Assembly (NCBI GenBank): GCA_902623075.1
Contig: CACNSD010000009.1
Span: forward strand, 1-54,591
Reading direction: 5' to 3'
Origin: an uncultured Pelagibacteraceae bacterium
GTDB taxonomy: Bacteria > Pseudomonadota > Alphaproteobacteria > Pelagibacterales > Pelagibacteraceae
Length of the DNA stretch: 54,591 bases
Of this stretch, positions 7,969 to 16,803 are shown one piece after another (the stretch's first letter is position 1; the number at the start of each line of letters is the position of its first letter). The position numbers were made by a program, and so were the translations under genes. The notes beneath the pieces are model-generated. The model did not search any database. It worked only from the letters and a program-made list of their open reading frames with translations, and was not told where the DNA came from.

Positions 7969-9225
7969 CTACATATTTGCTAGAACTGAGTCAGCTAAAG
8001 CATTAGCAGCATCTACTGAAGACATATCAGAATTAAAGTGTTCTGTAATAATGTCTTGTAAAGCAGCTTTCATAGTATTTCCTTGAGCCATACCATGAGC
8101 AAAACTTGGGACCAATCCACCACTAGCACCAGCAGTTTTAATGTCAGCGTTAGAAGTTTTTGCGCATTTGTCAAACTCATCCATTGGAACATCTAGCCTA
8201 GCTGGAATAGAACCTTTGTACAGGTTAAAAACTTTTTGGAAGTTTTTTCCCATCATTAGTTTTGCAAGTAATTTTTGACCTTCTTGCTTATCTGGATCAC
8301 TTGTTTTGTAGAAAATAAAACTGTCTACATTGTACAGGTAACCATTATTAGAAGGTGTTGGAGAACAGTAATAATCTACACCAGGTACTTTTCCTGCTGC
8401 AGTAAACTCTCCTTTTGCCCAGTCACCCATAATTTGGAAACCAGCTTTTCCTTCAATTACCATTCCAGTAGCAACGTTCCAGTCTCTTCCTGGACTACCT
8501 TCGTCAGTGTAACTTTGGAGTTTTCTCATTTGATCAAAAACTTTAACCGTAGTCTCACTTCTTAAACAACTCTCTTTAAGATCAACATAGCAATTTTTAT
8601 AGTAATTATTTCCACCAATACCCATGGCAACTGCTTCAAATACAGTAGCATCTTGCCAAGCTTGACCGCCGTGAGCAAATGGAATTATCCCTGCAGCTTT
8701 TAATTTTTCAGCAGCAGCATTTACTTCATCCCAAGTTGTTGGAACTGAAATACCATTTGCATCAAAAACAGCTTTGTTAGCCCACATCCAATCAATTCTA
8801 TGTATGTTAACTGGTGCAGCACAATATGGTCCACTGTTGTCTTGACACTTATGAACAGCAGCAATCATAGGGTCTAAAAGTTTATCCCAGCCCTCGGATT
8901 GAGCAATTGGATCAATGTTATATGGAGCTACAACTCCTTCTTGATCATACTCTTGAATTGTAGGACCTTTTATTTGTGATGCTGATGGAGGGTCTCCAGC
9001 AACAATTCTTGCTTTTAATGCAACGTTGGCAGCGTCTCCACCACCACCTGTTACAGGCATATCCATCCATTCACCACCGTTTGCAGCAAAATCATCTTTT
9101 AAAACTTTAAGAGCAGCAGCTTCACCACCAGAAGTCCACCAGTGCAAAACCTCAATCTTTGGTCCTGCATAAGATGAAGTAGATGTGAACGCTAATGTAA
9201 TTAAAGCGATTATTAGTTTTTTCAT
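7969..9225 (-). CDS. Periplasmic sugar-binding protein of a CUT1 ABC transporter
   Basis: 418 residues with a signal peptide (MKKLIIALITLAFTSTSSYA, cleavage before GPK). The mature start IEVLHWWTSGGEAAALKVL is typical of the glucose/mannose-binding branch of family 1 solute-binding proteins, as are GDPPSASQIKGP and NVHRIDW-like segments (here VNIHRIDWMWANK). Three cysteine pairs may form disulphides. It delivers a hexose-like sugar to the permeases downstream. It is the first gene of the operon and has an AGGAAAAG ribosome site. Nearest substrate guess is glucose or a related aldose, given the mutarotase and dehydrogenases in the same operon. Confidence 0.93.
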   Translation of the reverse strand: MKKLIIALITLAFTSTSSYAGPKIEVLHWWTSGGEAAALKVLKDDFAANGGEWMDMPVTGGGGDAANVALKARIVAGDPPSASQIKGPTIQEYDQEGVVAPYNIDPIAQSEGWDKLLDPMIAAVHKCQDNSGPYCAAPVNIHRIDWMWANKAVFDANGISVPTTWDEVNAAAEKLKAAGIIPFAHGGQAWQDATVFEAVAMGIGGNNYYKNCYVDLKESCLRSETTVKVFDQMRKLQSYTDEGSPGRDWNVATGMVIEGKAGFQIMGDWAKGEFTAAGKVPGVDYYCSPTPSNNGYLYNVDSFIFYKTSDPDKQEGQKLLAKLMMGKNFQKVFNLYKGSIPARLDVPMDEFDKCAKTSNADIKTAGASGGLVPSFAHGMAQGNTMKAALQDIITEHFNSDMSSVDAANALADSVLANM

Positions 9226-9416
9226 ATCTTCTTTTCCTATTTTTATTAAGTTAACTATTTTTTTATAAACGAAACTATAAGTAGAATAACTTGCAATTGA
9301 TAATTAAAAAAACCCAATTCAACGTAAAGTTGATGATTTTTTTTGTTGTTTTATTTAGTGTATTTTGAGGTATTAAGAAAAAAATTTTTTTTTATATTCA
9401 ATTGAAGGTTGAGTTT

Positions 9417-10319
9417 CTAATATGTCACGCTTCTACCTAATCTAGCTGCTCCCCTGACACCACTCGCGTCACCGTATTTTGGTTTTAAAAAAACACCCTC
9501 ATATTCTCTTCCTATAACAAATTTTTTAACAATTAACTCTATCTCATTTAAAAAATCAATCTCATTTGAAACACCTCCACCAAATACAAAAGCATCTGGA
9601 TCTAAAATATTTATAATACTTGATAGCGACATTGCTAAATTAATTTTAAAAGTATCTATAAATCGCTCAGCGTCTAAATCGTGTCTTCTATTTAACTCAA
9701 AAATTTCATTAGTTTTTAAATTTTTTCCATAAGTTTTATTAAATTTTTTAGCCAAACTTAAACCAGATATAAAACTTTCAATTTCAGCCTCTCTCGCATT
9801 ATTTGAATCAAAGTTTTCTTTTTTAGCCGCAAAATAGGGTATTTGATTATGACCCCATTCTCCTGCTACACCATTAGGACCACTAACAATTTTCTTATCT
9901 ATAACTAATCCTCCTCCAACCCCAGATCCTAATATAATACCATAAACAATTTTGTAATGCTTGCCAGATCCATCTAATGCTTCAGATAAAGCAAAACAAT
10001 TTGCATCATTTTCACAAAATACTTCTTTTCCAAGTGCTTTACGTAAGTCGTTTTGAAAAGGTTTTTTTTCTAACCATGTTATGTTTGGGGCATTTTTTAC
10101 CAATCCAGTTTGAGGAGAGTGAACTCCTGGGTGACATACTCCAATTGGTAGTTCTTGTTTAAAATCTTGCTCTAACTGTCTGTGTATATCTTTTATCGAG
10201 GCAATAATTTTATTATAATCTTTTGGACACGATATTCTTGATCTGTATTTTTCGTTCCCGTTCTCTTCAAGTACAACACTCTCAATTTTTGTTGCACCTA
10301 CATCAATACCTACTTGCAT
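9417..10319 (-). CDS. ROK-family sugar kinase-like protein lacking the zinc-binding cysteines
   Basis: 300 residues. The ATP-binding start GIDVGATKIE, catalytic ENDANCFALSEA, and the phosphate loop GVILGSGVGGG-like GIILGSGVGGG are intact, as is GVAGEWGHN with its zinc-ligand histidine. The usual CxCGxxGCxE zinc loop is missing: the equivalent position reads NAREAEIESFISG with no cysteine. ROK proteins phosphorylate free hexoses such as fructose, mannose or N-acetyl sugars; there is no DNA-binding extension, so it is a kinase rather than a repressor. It is last in the tctC-B-A operon, two bases after the SDR gene. Kinase activity is likely; substrate unknown. Confidence 0.85.
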   Translation of the reverse strand: MQVGIDVGATKIESVVLEENGNEKYRSRISCPKDYNKIIASIKDIHRQLEQDFKQELPIGVCHPGVHSPQTGLVKNAPNITWLEKKPFQNDLRKALGKEVFCENDANCFALSEALDGSGKHYKIVYGIILGSGVGGGLVIDKKIVSGPNGVAGEWGHNQIPYFAAKKENFDSNNAREAEIESFISGLSLAKKFNKTYGKNLKTNEIFELNRRHDLDAERFIDTFKINLAMSLSSIINILDPDAFVFGGGVSNEIDFLNEIELIVKKFVIGREYEGVFLKPKYGDASGVRGAARLGRSVTY

Positions 10320-10321
10320 AA

Positions 10322-11071
10322 CTAATATGTAGCTCTTCCACCACTTAAATCAAAAACTGCAGCTGTCGAAAATGAATTTTCTTCACTAGCTAACCAAGTT
10401 ACTAATGAAGCTAATTCTTCAACCTTTGCAAATTTATTTCTTGGAATTTTTGATAACATATAATTTATATGTTCTTCTGTCATTTGATCAAAAATTCGAG
10501 TTTTTGCTGCTGCAGGTGTAACACAATTAACAGCAATATTTTTTTGCGCTAGCTCTTTACCTAGAGATTTTGTTAAACCTATAACACCAGCCTTAGAGGT
10601 ACTATAAGCACTTGCATTTGGGTTTCCTTCTTTTCCAGCTATTGAGGCAATATTTACTATTCTCCCGTAATTATTTTTAATCATTAAAGGAACTACAGCT
10701 TTGCAACAATAAAAAACTGAATTCAAATTTAGATTCATTACTTTTTTCCATTCATCTAAAGGATATTCAGCGACAGTGATATTCATACCTGCAATACCTG
10801 CGTTATTGACAAAAATATCTATTTTTCCATATTTTTTCTCTACTTCTTTTAAATTTTTATTTACTATTTCAAAATTAGTTACATCTACGATTTGATGACT
10901 TAAGTTTTCAGATTTTACTTTGTTAATTGCCTCCTTAGCTGCACTTTCGTCAATATCCCAAATTACAACTTTTGCACCTGACTCTATAAATCTTTCGGTT
11001 ATTGCTAGCCCGAACCCTTGAGCTCCACCGGTTACAACTGCTACTCTATTATTTAGATCATACTTAATCAT
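10322..11071 (-). CDS. SDR-family dehydrogenase
   Basis: 249 residues, classical SDR: TGGAQGFG cofactor motif, NNAGIAG, serine in NIASIAG, and YSTSK with catalytic Tyr and Lys. WDID after beta-2 carries an acidic residue, predicting NAD preference. The C-terminus FDLSGGRATY is typical of FabG-like SDRs found with TTT transporters and sugar-acid catabolism. Its ATG overlaps the tctA stop by four bases, so translation is coupled. It is not closely similar to the other two SDRs in the window. The substrate is probably a hydroxy-acid or sugar acid brought in by the TTT system. Confidence 0.88.
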   Translation of the reverse strand: MIKYDLNNRVAVVTGGAQGFGLAITERFIESGAKVVIWDIDESAAKEAINKVKSENLSHQIVDVTNFEIVNKNLKEVEKKYGKIDIFVNNAGIAGMNITVAEYPLDEWKKVMNLNLNSVFYCCKAVVPLMIKNNYGRIVNIASIAGKEGNPNASAYSTSKAGVIGLTKSLGKELAQKNIAVNCVTPAAAKTRIFDQMTEEHINYMLSKIPRNKFAKVEELASLVTWLASEENSFSTAAVFDLSGGRATY

Positions 11072-12546
11072 AATTTCTTTTTAAATTTTCTTGATCTTAT
11101 TAAAGGAAAAGCTAAAGCAATTAAAGACAAAATAAAGAATGTTAAAGCAATTGGTCTTGTAAAAAACATCAACCAATTACCATCAAATATAACCAGAGAT
11201 TGTCTTAAAGTTCCTTCAACTAACTCTCCTAAAATTAATCCGATAATTACTGGAACAACTGAAAAACCATATCTTCTCATAAAGAAACCAAGCACTCCAA
11301 AAAATAGCATTATCCAAACATCAATTATTGATTGGTTTAATGAATACGTTCCACAAACCGAAACTGCAAATATCATTGGCCATAAAATTTTATTTGGAAC
11401 TAAAGTTATTCTTGCAAAAATTTTTGCACCAAAAAAACCAAAAATAAAAAAAAGAATATTAGCAATCAACATAGCGCCAAAAATCCCATATAAAAAATCA
11501 GGCTGTTCTCTAAACAAATCTGGTCCAGGTCTAACACCATGAATAATCAATCCCGTAAGTATAACCGCTGTGGTTGCGCTACCAGGAATACCTAGCGCTA
11601 AAGTTGGAACCATCGCACCACCTGTTGCTGCATTATTTGCAGCCTCAGCACCAGCAATGCCTTCAATTGATCCTTTCCCAAATTCCTCTGGATTTTTTGA
11701 AAATCTCTTAGCCTCAGAATAACCAATTAATGATGCAACTGTTCCACCTTCTGCAGGTAATACCCCAATAAATGACCCAATCCCACTTGATCGTAATATT
11801 GTTTTCCACGTTTTTTTATAATCTTCTTTGCTAGGAAGCTTAATTGCTTTTAAAGCAATTCTATTAAATATTTGATTTATCAAAGTTGATTGAGTTAACA
11901 TCTCACTCATTGCGAATAGTCCAACCACTACTGGTATAAATCCTATACCTTCAGTTAATTCATTGATGCCGAAAGTAAAACGATCAATTGAAGTCATAAA
12001 ATCTTTACCAACTGTGGAAATCAATATTCCAAATGCACCTGCGATTAAATTTTTAATTGGACTACCCTCACCTATAGAAGCAAGCATGGTCAAACCAAAT
12101 ATTGCTAATGCAAAGTATTCTGGTTGACCAAATTCATATGCAAGTTGAGCTAAGATAGGAGCAAAGAAAACTAATATAACTACACTGAAAATACCTCCTA
12201 CAGTGCTTGATACGGTTGCCATGCCTAAAGCTCTTCCTGCTTCACCCTTTTGTGCTAAGGGATAGCCATCTAAACAAGTTGCAGCAGCCGCTGGAGTTCC
12301 AGGTGTATTAATTAATACGGCTGTAATAGCACCACCATATGTCCCAGCACAGTAAATTGAAGTTAATAATACAATCGCTGACAATGGATCAAGTGTCATT
12401 GTAAATGGTAATATTAATGCACCACCTGTTGTTGGACCTAAACCAGGTAGTACCCCTAATATTAAACCAAATAATGTTCCAAAAAATAAAACTAATAATA
12501 GCTTTGAGCTAAACAAAGGAGCCATCATTAAAAATAAATTATCCAT
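11068..12546 (-). CDS. tctA: Tripartite tricarboxylate transporter, large permease TctA
   Basis: 492 residues with about 10-12 membrane helices. Family motifs are GVLPGLGPTTGGALILPFT near the N-terminus and AVLINTPGTPAAAATCLDG, plus the second repeat LALGIPGSATTAVILTGL. It is the main channel of a TTT secondary importer for carboxylates. It follows tctB with no spacer bases and precedes the SDR gene with a four-base overlap. Confidence 0.96.
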   Translation of the reverse strand: MDNLFLMMAPLFSSKLLLVLFFGTLFGLILGVLPGLGPTTGGALILPFTMTLDPLSAIVLLTSIYCAGTYGGAITAVLINTPGTPAAAATCLDGYPLAQKGEAGRALGMATVSSTVGGIFSVVILVFFAPILAQLAYEFGQPEYFALAIFGLTMLASIGEGSPIKNLIAGAFGILISTVGKDFMTSIDRFTFGINELTEGIGFIPVVVGLFAMSEMLTQSTLINQIFNRIALKAIKLPSKEDYKKTWKTILRSSGIGSFIGVLPAEGGTVASLIGYSEAKRFSKNPEEFGKGSIEGIAGAEAANNAATGGAMVPTLALGIPGSATTAVILTGLIIHGVRPGPDLFREQPDFLYGIFGAMLIANILFFIFGFFGAKIFARITLVPNKILWPMIFAVSVCGTYSLNQSIIDVWIMLFFGVLGFFMRRYGFSVVPVIIGLILGELVEGTLRQSLVIFDGNWLMFFTRPIALTFFILSLIALAFPLIRSRKFKKKL

Positions 12547-13053
12547 TTAGCTATAATAAATATTGGTTATAATCCCAGGAGGAAATCTTAAACCTAGAAT
12601 TGTTTCAAAAAAAATAAAGACAATCACAGGAAAAATTATTCCAACAAGTAATAAATAAAATATTCTTTTCTCTCCCCAACAATAGGAAACAAAAATAGAT
12701 AATGCTGAAATAGCTAGAAAAAAATCTAAAGTCTTTGAAATAACCACGAAAATCAAAAAACCTACTAGTGTTAAATAAAATGATTGTGGAAGTTTTTTTT
12801 CTACTTTCCAAGGTTTTTTAGTCGCTAAATAATAGATTAATAATGTCATTACTATAATTAAAACTAAGAGTGCTTTAGGAAATGTTGCTGGCTGTATTCC
12901 TCTATTTAAAATGGGAGGAACAATATCAAAAGTAAAAGTTGTAATTAATAATGCTATAGATATTAAAATAATTACAAGAGAAACTTTAAACTCATCTCTA
13001 AAAAAAAAGGGCAAACTTTTGTTTGCCCTTTTTTGTTTTTGTACATTTTTCAT
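12547..13053 (-). CDS. tctB: Tripartite tricarboxylate transporter, small permease TctB
   Basis: From the ATG at 13053 the product has 168 residues with four membrane helices and the C-terminal GLRFPPG motif of TctB. A TTG at 13059 is the only earlier start. The first 20 codons carry a perfect hairpin followed by a T run (the terminator that belongs to tctC), encoding an odd KKRANKSLPFFF-like stretch. There is no ATG, GTG or TTG between that hairpin and the first membrane helix except a TTG inside the hairpin, so the overlap with coding sequence appears real. No clear ribosome site is visible. Confidence 0.88.
   Translation of the reverse strand: MKNVQKQKRANKSLPFFFRDEFKVSLVIILISIALLITTFTFDIVPPILNRGIQPATFPKALLVLIIVMTLLIYYLATKKPWKVEKKLPQSFYLTLVGFLIFVVISKTLDFFLAISALSIFVSYCWGEKRIFYLLLVGIIFPVIVFIFFETILGLRFPPGIITNIYYS
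13000..13034 (-). terminator. Terminator-like hairpin inside the 5' end of tctB
   Basis: GGGCAAAC (13009-13016) pairs with GTTTGCCC (13021-13028) around a TTTT loop, extended by A/T pairs on both sides; on the minus strand it ends in at least eight Us. It lies about 45 bases after the tctC stop and inside the first codons of tctB. It would end most transcripts after tctC. Confidence 0.85.
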
Positions 13054-13076
13054 ATTCAAATGTACTTTTAATTAGA

Positions 13077-14051
13077 TTAATTAATGTAACCTAAAGCTTT
13101 AAGCTGCGCAGTCATTTCAGTAAGCATTTCTTCCATTTGCTTGCCCCATTCATCTGCACCTACAACACTAGTATCATCAAGACCAATTTCTGTTAGGAAA
13201 TTTTTATAGTAATTGTGGCTCATAGCTTTCATCATTCCAGCTTCTAATTGTTTTACTCGGTCTGCTGGAGCACCTTTTTTAGTTACGAAACCTCTAACAG
13301 TAGATAAAGAAACTGGTATACCTAGTTCTTTTGCTGTTGGAGAGTCTCCAATTTTAGCCATTCTATTGTTTGCTAATACAACTGAAACACAAAGTTTACC
13401 CTCATTAATTTCAGTTAATGCTTCACCTAAATTTAAAACACCAACATCAATATCACCTTTGATTAAATTTGTTTTAATAGGTGCTACACCTTTATAAGCA
13501 ACGATAGTTGGATCTTTTAATCCACCTTTTTTTGTAAATGCGATTGCACTAACATCATCAATACCACCAGTATGAGTAGTTCCATATTTTAATGATTTTG
13601 ATTTTTGTGTACTTATGAATTTTTTAGCATCTTTGATATCGTTTTTACAGTTAACAACGAATAATTGAGGGTCGTCTGTTCCTCTAGCAAGTGGTTGCAT
13701 ATCGCTTAATTTAACTTTAGTTTTACCTAAAGCCATGGATACAGCATGACCTGTAGTCCAAGTTAGCGTGTGATTTCCATCTGCTGGTAAAGACATCATA
13801 TAATCCATAGATGCTGCTCCACCACCACCTTTTTTATTTACTAATTGCATATCCTGTTTAAGAACTCTTCTAGCTCTTAATAACATCATTCTAGTAGTAA
13901 CGTCAGTTCCACCACCAAAACCAGCATGAGTAATTGCTTGAATTGGATGACCATCTGCTTTAGCTGAAGTGATCATTAAAGGAAGAGCTACAACAAAAAA
14001 TTCAGTTGCCAAAAATGCGGCTGCTAAAAATAGTTTAAAGCTTTTTTTCAT
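13077..14051 (-). CDS. tctC: Tripartite tricarboxylate transporter binding protein TctC
   Basis: 324 residues with a signal peptide (MKKSFKLFLAAAFLATEFF onwards, cleavage likely after SAKA) and the Bug/TctC fold: GFGGGTDVTTRMMLLRA (substrate carboxylate loop), KKGGGGAASMDYM, and the C-terminal EMTAQLKALGYI. It binds a carboxylate in the periplasm and hands it to TctAB. The gene heads the operon and is divergent from the PdxA-like gene across about 70 bases that must hold both promoters. Confidence 0.95.
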   Translation of the reverse strand: MKKSFKLFLAAAFLATEFFVVALPLMITSAKADGHPIQAITHAGFGGGTDVTTRMMLLRARRVLKQDMQLVNKKGGGGAASMDYMMSLPADGNHTLTWTTGHAVSMALGKTKVKLSDMQPLARGTDDPQLFVVNCKNDIKDAKKFISTQKSKSLKYGTTHTGGIDDVSAIAFTKKGGLKDPTIVAYKGVAPIKTNLIKGDIDVGVLNLGEALTEINEGKLCVSVVLANNRMAKIGDSPTAKELGIPVSLSTVRGFVTKKGAPADRVKQLEAGMMKAMSHNYYKNFLTEIGLDDTSVVGADEWGKQMEEMLTEMTAQLKALGYIN

Positions 14052-14120
14052 TTTTTTCCTCTTTAGTTAATTTATATTTAATAATTTAAACATAATCTGC
14101 TACAAGACGTAAAGAAAAAA

Positions 14121-15116
14121 ATGAGAGAAAATAAATCTAACATAGCTTTACTACTTGGTGATCCTGCTGGTGTAGGTCCCGAGTTAATTTCAAAACTTTT
14201 AAATGATGAGATGACAAAAAAAGCAAATATAGTCATCATTGGTGAAAAACAAGTATTTGAAAGTGGAAACACTGTTACTGGTATCACACATCAAATTAAT
14301 ACGGTTGAAAATTTTGATGAAATTGACTTTAATAAAGCAAATAGGTTCTTACTTGATATTTCTAAAGGAAAAAATCATAAATATAAACTAGCAGAACCAT
14401 CAAGAGAATCCGGAGAGAGCGTATTAGAAGCTTTAGATATAGCCTTAAATCTTGCAAAAGAGAAAAAAATTGATGCAATTAATTTTGCACCAATGAATAA
14501 GACAAGTTTAAAACTTGGAGGAAACAAATATTCTGATGAATTACAGTTGATGGCTGATAAACTTGAGGTAAATAGTTTTTGCTGTGAGTTTAATGTCATA
14601 GATAATTTTTGGACAGCAAGAGTTACATCACATATTCCTATAAAAGAAGTTGCTCAACATATTACAAAAGAAAATATTATGAAACCAATAAAATTGATCA
14701 ACGAAGTTATGGAATTAAATGGTATTAAAAAACCGCGAATAGCTATTCAGGCACTTAACCCACATGCTGAATTCGGCACAGAGGAAAAAGATGAAATTAT
14801 ACCTGCAATTGAGGAAGCAAAAAAACTTGGTTATAATGTTGATGGCCCATTGCCATGTGATACATCTTTTGTTGTAGCCTACAAGAACAAAAATCATGAT
14901 TGTATGGTTGGTATGTATCACGACGCATTACAATCTGGTCTTAAAGCGTTTGGTTTTGATAGAGGAGTAACTGTACAAGGTGGATTAACTGTTCCTGTTA
15001 CTACTACAGCTCATGGATCAGCATTTGCTATTGCAGGAAAAAATGAAGCTAATTTAAATCCAATTTTAAATTCTTTTAAAATTGCTTTATCGATGGCTGA
15101 AAATAAAAAAAATTAA
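14121..15116 (+). CDS. PdxA-family 4-phospho-hydroxyacid dehydrogenase (PdxA/PdxA2 type)
   Basis: 331 residues. Motifs of the PdxA family are GDPAGVGPELISKLL at the start, TSHIPIKEVAQHI (metal-ligand His), and GMYHDALQSGLKAFGFDRGVT (metal ligand His plus Asp) followed by GGLTVPVTTTAHGSAFAIAGK. PdxA oxidises 4-phospho-hydroxy-L-threonine in vitamin B6 synthesis; the PdxA2 branch oxidises four-carbon sugar-acid phosphates such as D-threonate or erythronate 4-phosphate. Position next to a TTT transporter favours the catabolic branch, although no DUF1537 kinase is nearby. Its last four bases overlap the convergent SDR gene. Confidence 0.87.
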   Translation: MRENKSNIALLLGDPAGVGPELISKLLNDEMTKKANIVIIGEKQVFESGNTVTGITHQINTVENFDEIDFNKANRFLLDISKGKNHKYKLAEPSRESGESVLEALDIALNLAKEKKIDAINFAPMNKTSLKLGGNKYSDELQLMADKLEVNSFCCEFNVIDNFWTARVTSHIPIKEVAQHITKENIMKPIKLINEVMELNGIKKPRIAIQALNPHAEFGTEEKDEIIPAIEEAKKLGYNVDGPLPCDTSFVVAYKNKNHDCMVGMYHDALQSGLKAFGFDRGVTVQGGLTVPVTTTAHGSAFAIAGKNEANLNPILNSFKIALSMAENKKN

Positions 15117-15874
15117 ATTAATCCAGCATCTACTGTAAAATTTTGTTTTGTGCATCCTGAGGATACATCTGAAGCTAAAAATAAAACCATTTTTGAAACA
15201 TCTTCAGGTAATAATTGTTTTTTTAGAGCCTGATTTTTTAATATTTCCTTTTTAAATTTTGAATTAAGCCATAACTTGGATTGTCTGGCAGTTGCTATTG
15301 AACCAGGTGCAATTGAGTTTATTCTTATATTATATTTTCCTAAATCTCTTGCTAGGGATCTCGTTAACCCATGAATTCCTGCTTTTGCAGTGCTGTATGC
15401 CGGGAACATTACTGCACCTCTAACCCAACTGACAGATCCTAAATTTATTATTGATCCACCTTTATTTTTTACCATACTTTTTTTTACTGTTTGAATGGCA
15501 AATAAATAATGCTTTAAGTTAATTGACATTCTATCGTCCCAATATTTTTCAGTAATTTTCTCCAAACTATGTCTTTGATCATTTGATGCATTATTTACCA
15601 ATATATCGATTGGGCCTTTTTTCTTAATAATATTAAGTATAGATGCTTTGTATTTTTTAATATTTTTTATATTACACTCTATAAATGTAGGTATTTTCAT
15701 ATTTTTCTCTTTAATTCTATTAAGCGTATTTTGAGCTTGTTTTTTATCTTTATCAAAAAAGTAGACTTCCACACCTTGTTCGCAAAAATGCTCAACAATA
15801 GATGATCCAATACCTGAAGCTCCACCTGAGATTAATGCTCGTTTATTTTTTAAATCAAAATATTCAGTTTTCAT
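15113..15874 (-). CDS. SDR-family dehydrogenase, paralogue of 4273-5034
   Basis: 253 residues, same length as the SDR at 4273-5034 and visibly related along the whole chain (shared SIVEHFCEQG, KYWxxRMxxNLKHYxFA, KYNIRxNSxxPGSIATxRQ, ASDxSSGCTKQ). GGASGIG binds the nucleotide, NNASND is the structural element, YSTAK holds Tyr and Lys. It closes the operon that starts with iolD, 11 bases after the ribokinase gene. A sugar 1-dehydrogenase or similar is likely; the paralogue's link to galM and this one's link to FucU both point to aldose substrates. Confidence 0.9.
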   Translation of the reverse strand: MKTEYFDLKNKRALISGGASGIGSSIVEHFCEQGVEVYFFDKDKKQAQNTLNRIKEKNMKIPTFIECNIKNIKKYKASILNIIKKKGPIDILVNNASNDQRHSLEKITEKYWDDRMSINLKHYLFAIQTVKKSMVKNKGGSIINLGSVSWVRGAVMFPAYSTAKAGIHGLTRSLARDLGKYNIRINSIAPGSIATARQSKLWLNSKFKKEILKNQALKKQLLPEDVSKMVLFLASDVSSGCTKQNFTVDAGLI

Positions 15875-15885
15875 TTTATAAATAA

Positions 15886-16800
15886 TTAATAATTATTTAA
15901 ATCTTCTAAAGAAGGCATTGAGGCTGCAGCACCTTGCTTAGTAGTTGAAATTGCTGCAACTTTATTTGCAAATTTAAGTGCTTCCTCTAAATCTAAATCT
16001 TTTGATAACCCCACAGCTAATGCACCGTTAAAAGCATCACCTGCACCTGTTGTATCTAGAACTGGCTCTTTAAGTTTAAATGCGTTAATAAAAAAATTTT
16101 TTTTTTCATTTGCAAAATAACATCCCTTTTCTCCTAAAGTCATAACTACATTTTTAATACCTTTTTTTAAAAACTGCTCTGAAGCACTTTTAATGTCTTT
16201 TTCGGTTTCAATTTTTTTATTTAAATAAAATTCTGCCTCAGTTTCATTAGGTGTGAAAAAATCAATTAATTGAAAATCATTATCTTCAATTTCACATGCA
16301 GGAGCAGGATTTAATATTGTGACTAATCCCTTTTCTTTAGCTTTTTTTAATGCATATCTAGTAACATCATATGGTGTTTCCAGTTGTGTTAAAAATATTT
16401 GTGCTTTTTCAATAAAATTTAAATTTCTATCAATATCATCACTAATTAATGTTCCTGCTGCACCAGGTACAATATTAATTGCATTATCTCCTGTTTTCTC
16501 ATTTACCATTATCCCTGCAACTCCGGTTGAGTGCTTCTCATCTTGAATAATGCTAGCAGTATTCATGCCTAGTTCATTATATATAGTTAAAGCCATCTCA
16601 CCATTTTTGTCTTTACCAATTTTTGTTATAAAATTTACTTCCCCGTTTAATTTAGCTGCAGCTATCGCTTGATTTGATCCTTTTCCACCTGGTCCAACAA
16701 TGTGCTGTGATCCAAGAATAGTTTGTCCTTTTTCTGGAATTGCATTAGCTATAAAGCAAAGGTCTGCCACAAATACACCAAGAACTGAAATAGTTTTCAT
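15886..16800 (-). CDS. rbsK: Ribokinase-type PfkB kinase
   Basis: 304 residues, normal ribokinase length. It has the N-terminal GPGGKGSNQAIAAAKL motif that binds sugar, FFTPNETEAEFY, and the C-terminal signature DTTGAGDAFNGALAVGL with the catalytic Asp. It phosphorylates a pentose (ribose class) in the cytoplasm. It follows the FucU/RbsD gene by three bases, and both sit downstream of a ribose-type ABC transporter, so the operon can import, mutarotate and phosphorylate a pentose. The presence of iolD and dehydrogenases in the same operon leaves the true substrate open. Confidence 0.9.
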   Translation of the reverse strand: MKTISVLGVFVADLCFIANAIPEKGQTILGSQHIVGPGGKGSNQAIAAAKLNGEVNFITKIGKDKNGEMALTIYNELGMNTASIIQDEKHSTGVAGIMVNEKTGDNAINIVPGAAGTLISDDIDRNLNFIEKAQIFLTQLETPYDVTRYALKKAKEKGLVTILNPAPACEIEDNDFQLIDFFTPNETEAEFYLNKKIETEKDIKSASEQFLKKGIKNVVMTLGEKGCYFANEKKNFFINAFKLKEPVLDTTGAGDAFNGALAVGLSKDLDLEEALKFANKVAAISTTKQGAAASMPSLEDLNNY

Positions 16801-16803
16801 TTT

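Noticed and set aside
9310..9345. TCAAC-GTAAA-GTTGA hairpin after the ROK gene
   Set aside because: A five-base, AT-leaning stem; a T run is a few bases away on the minus strand, but it is too weak to call a terminator with confidence.
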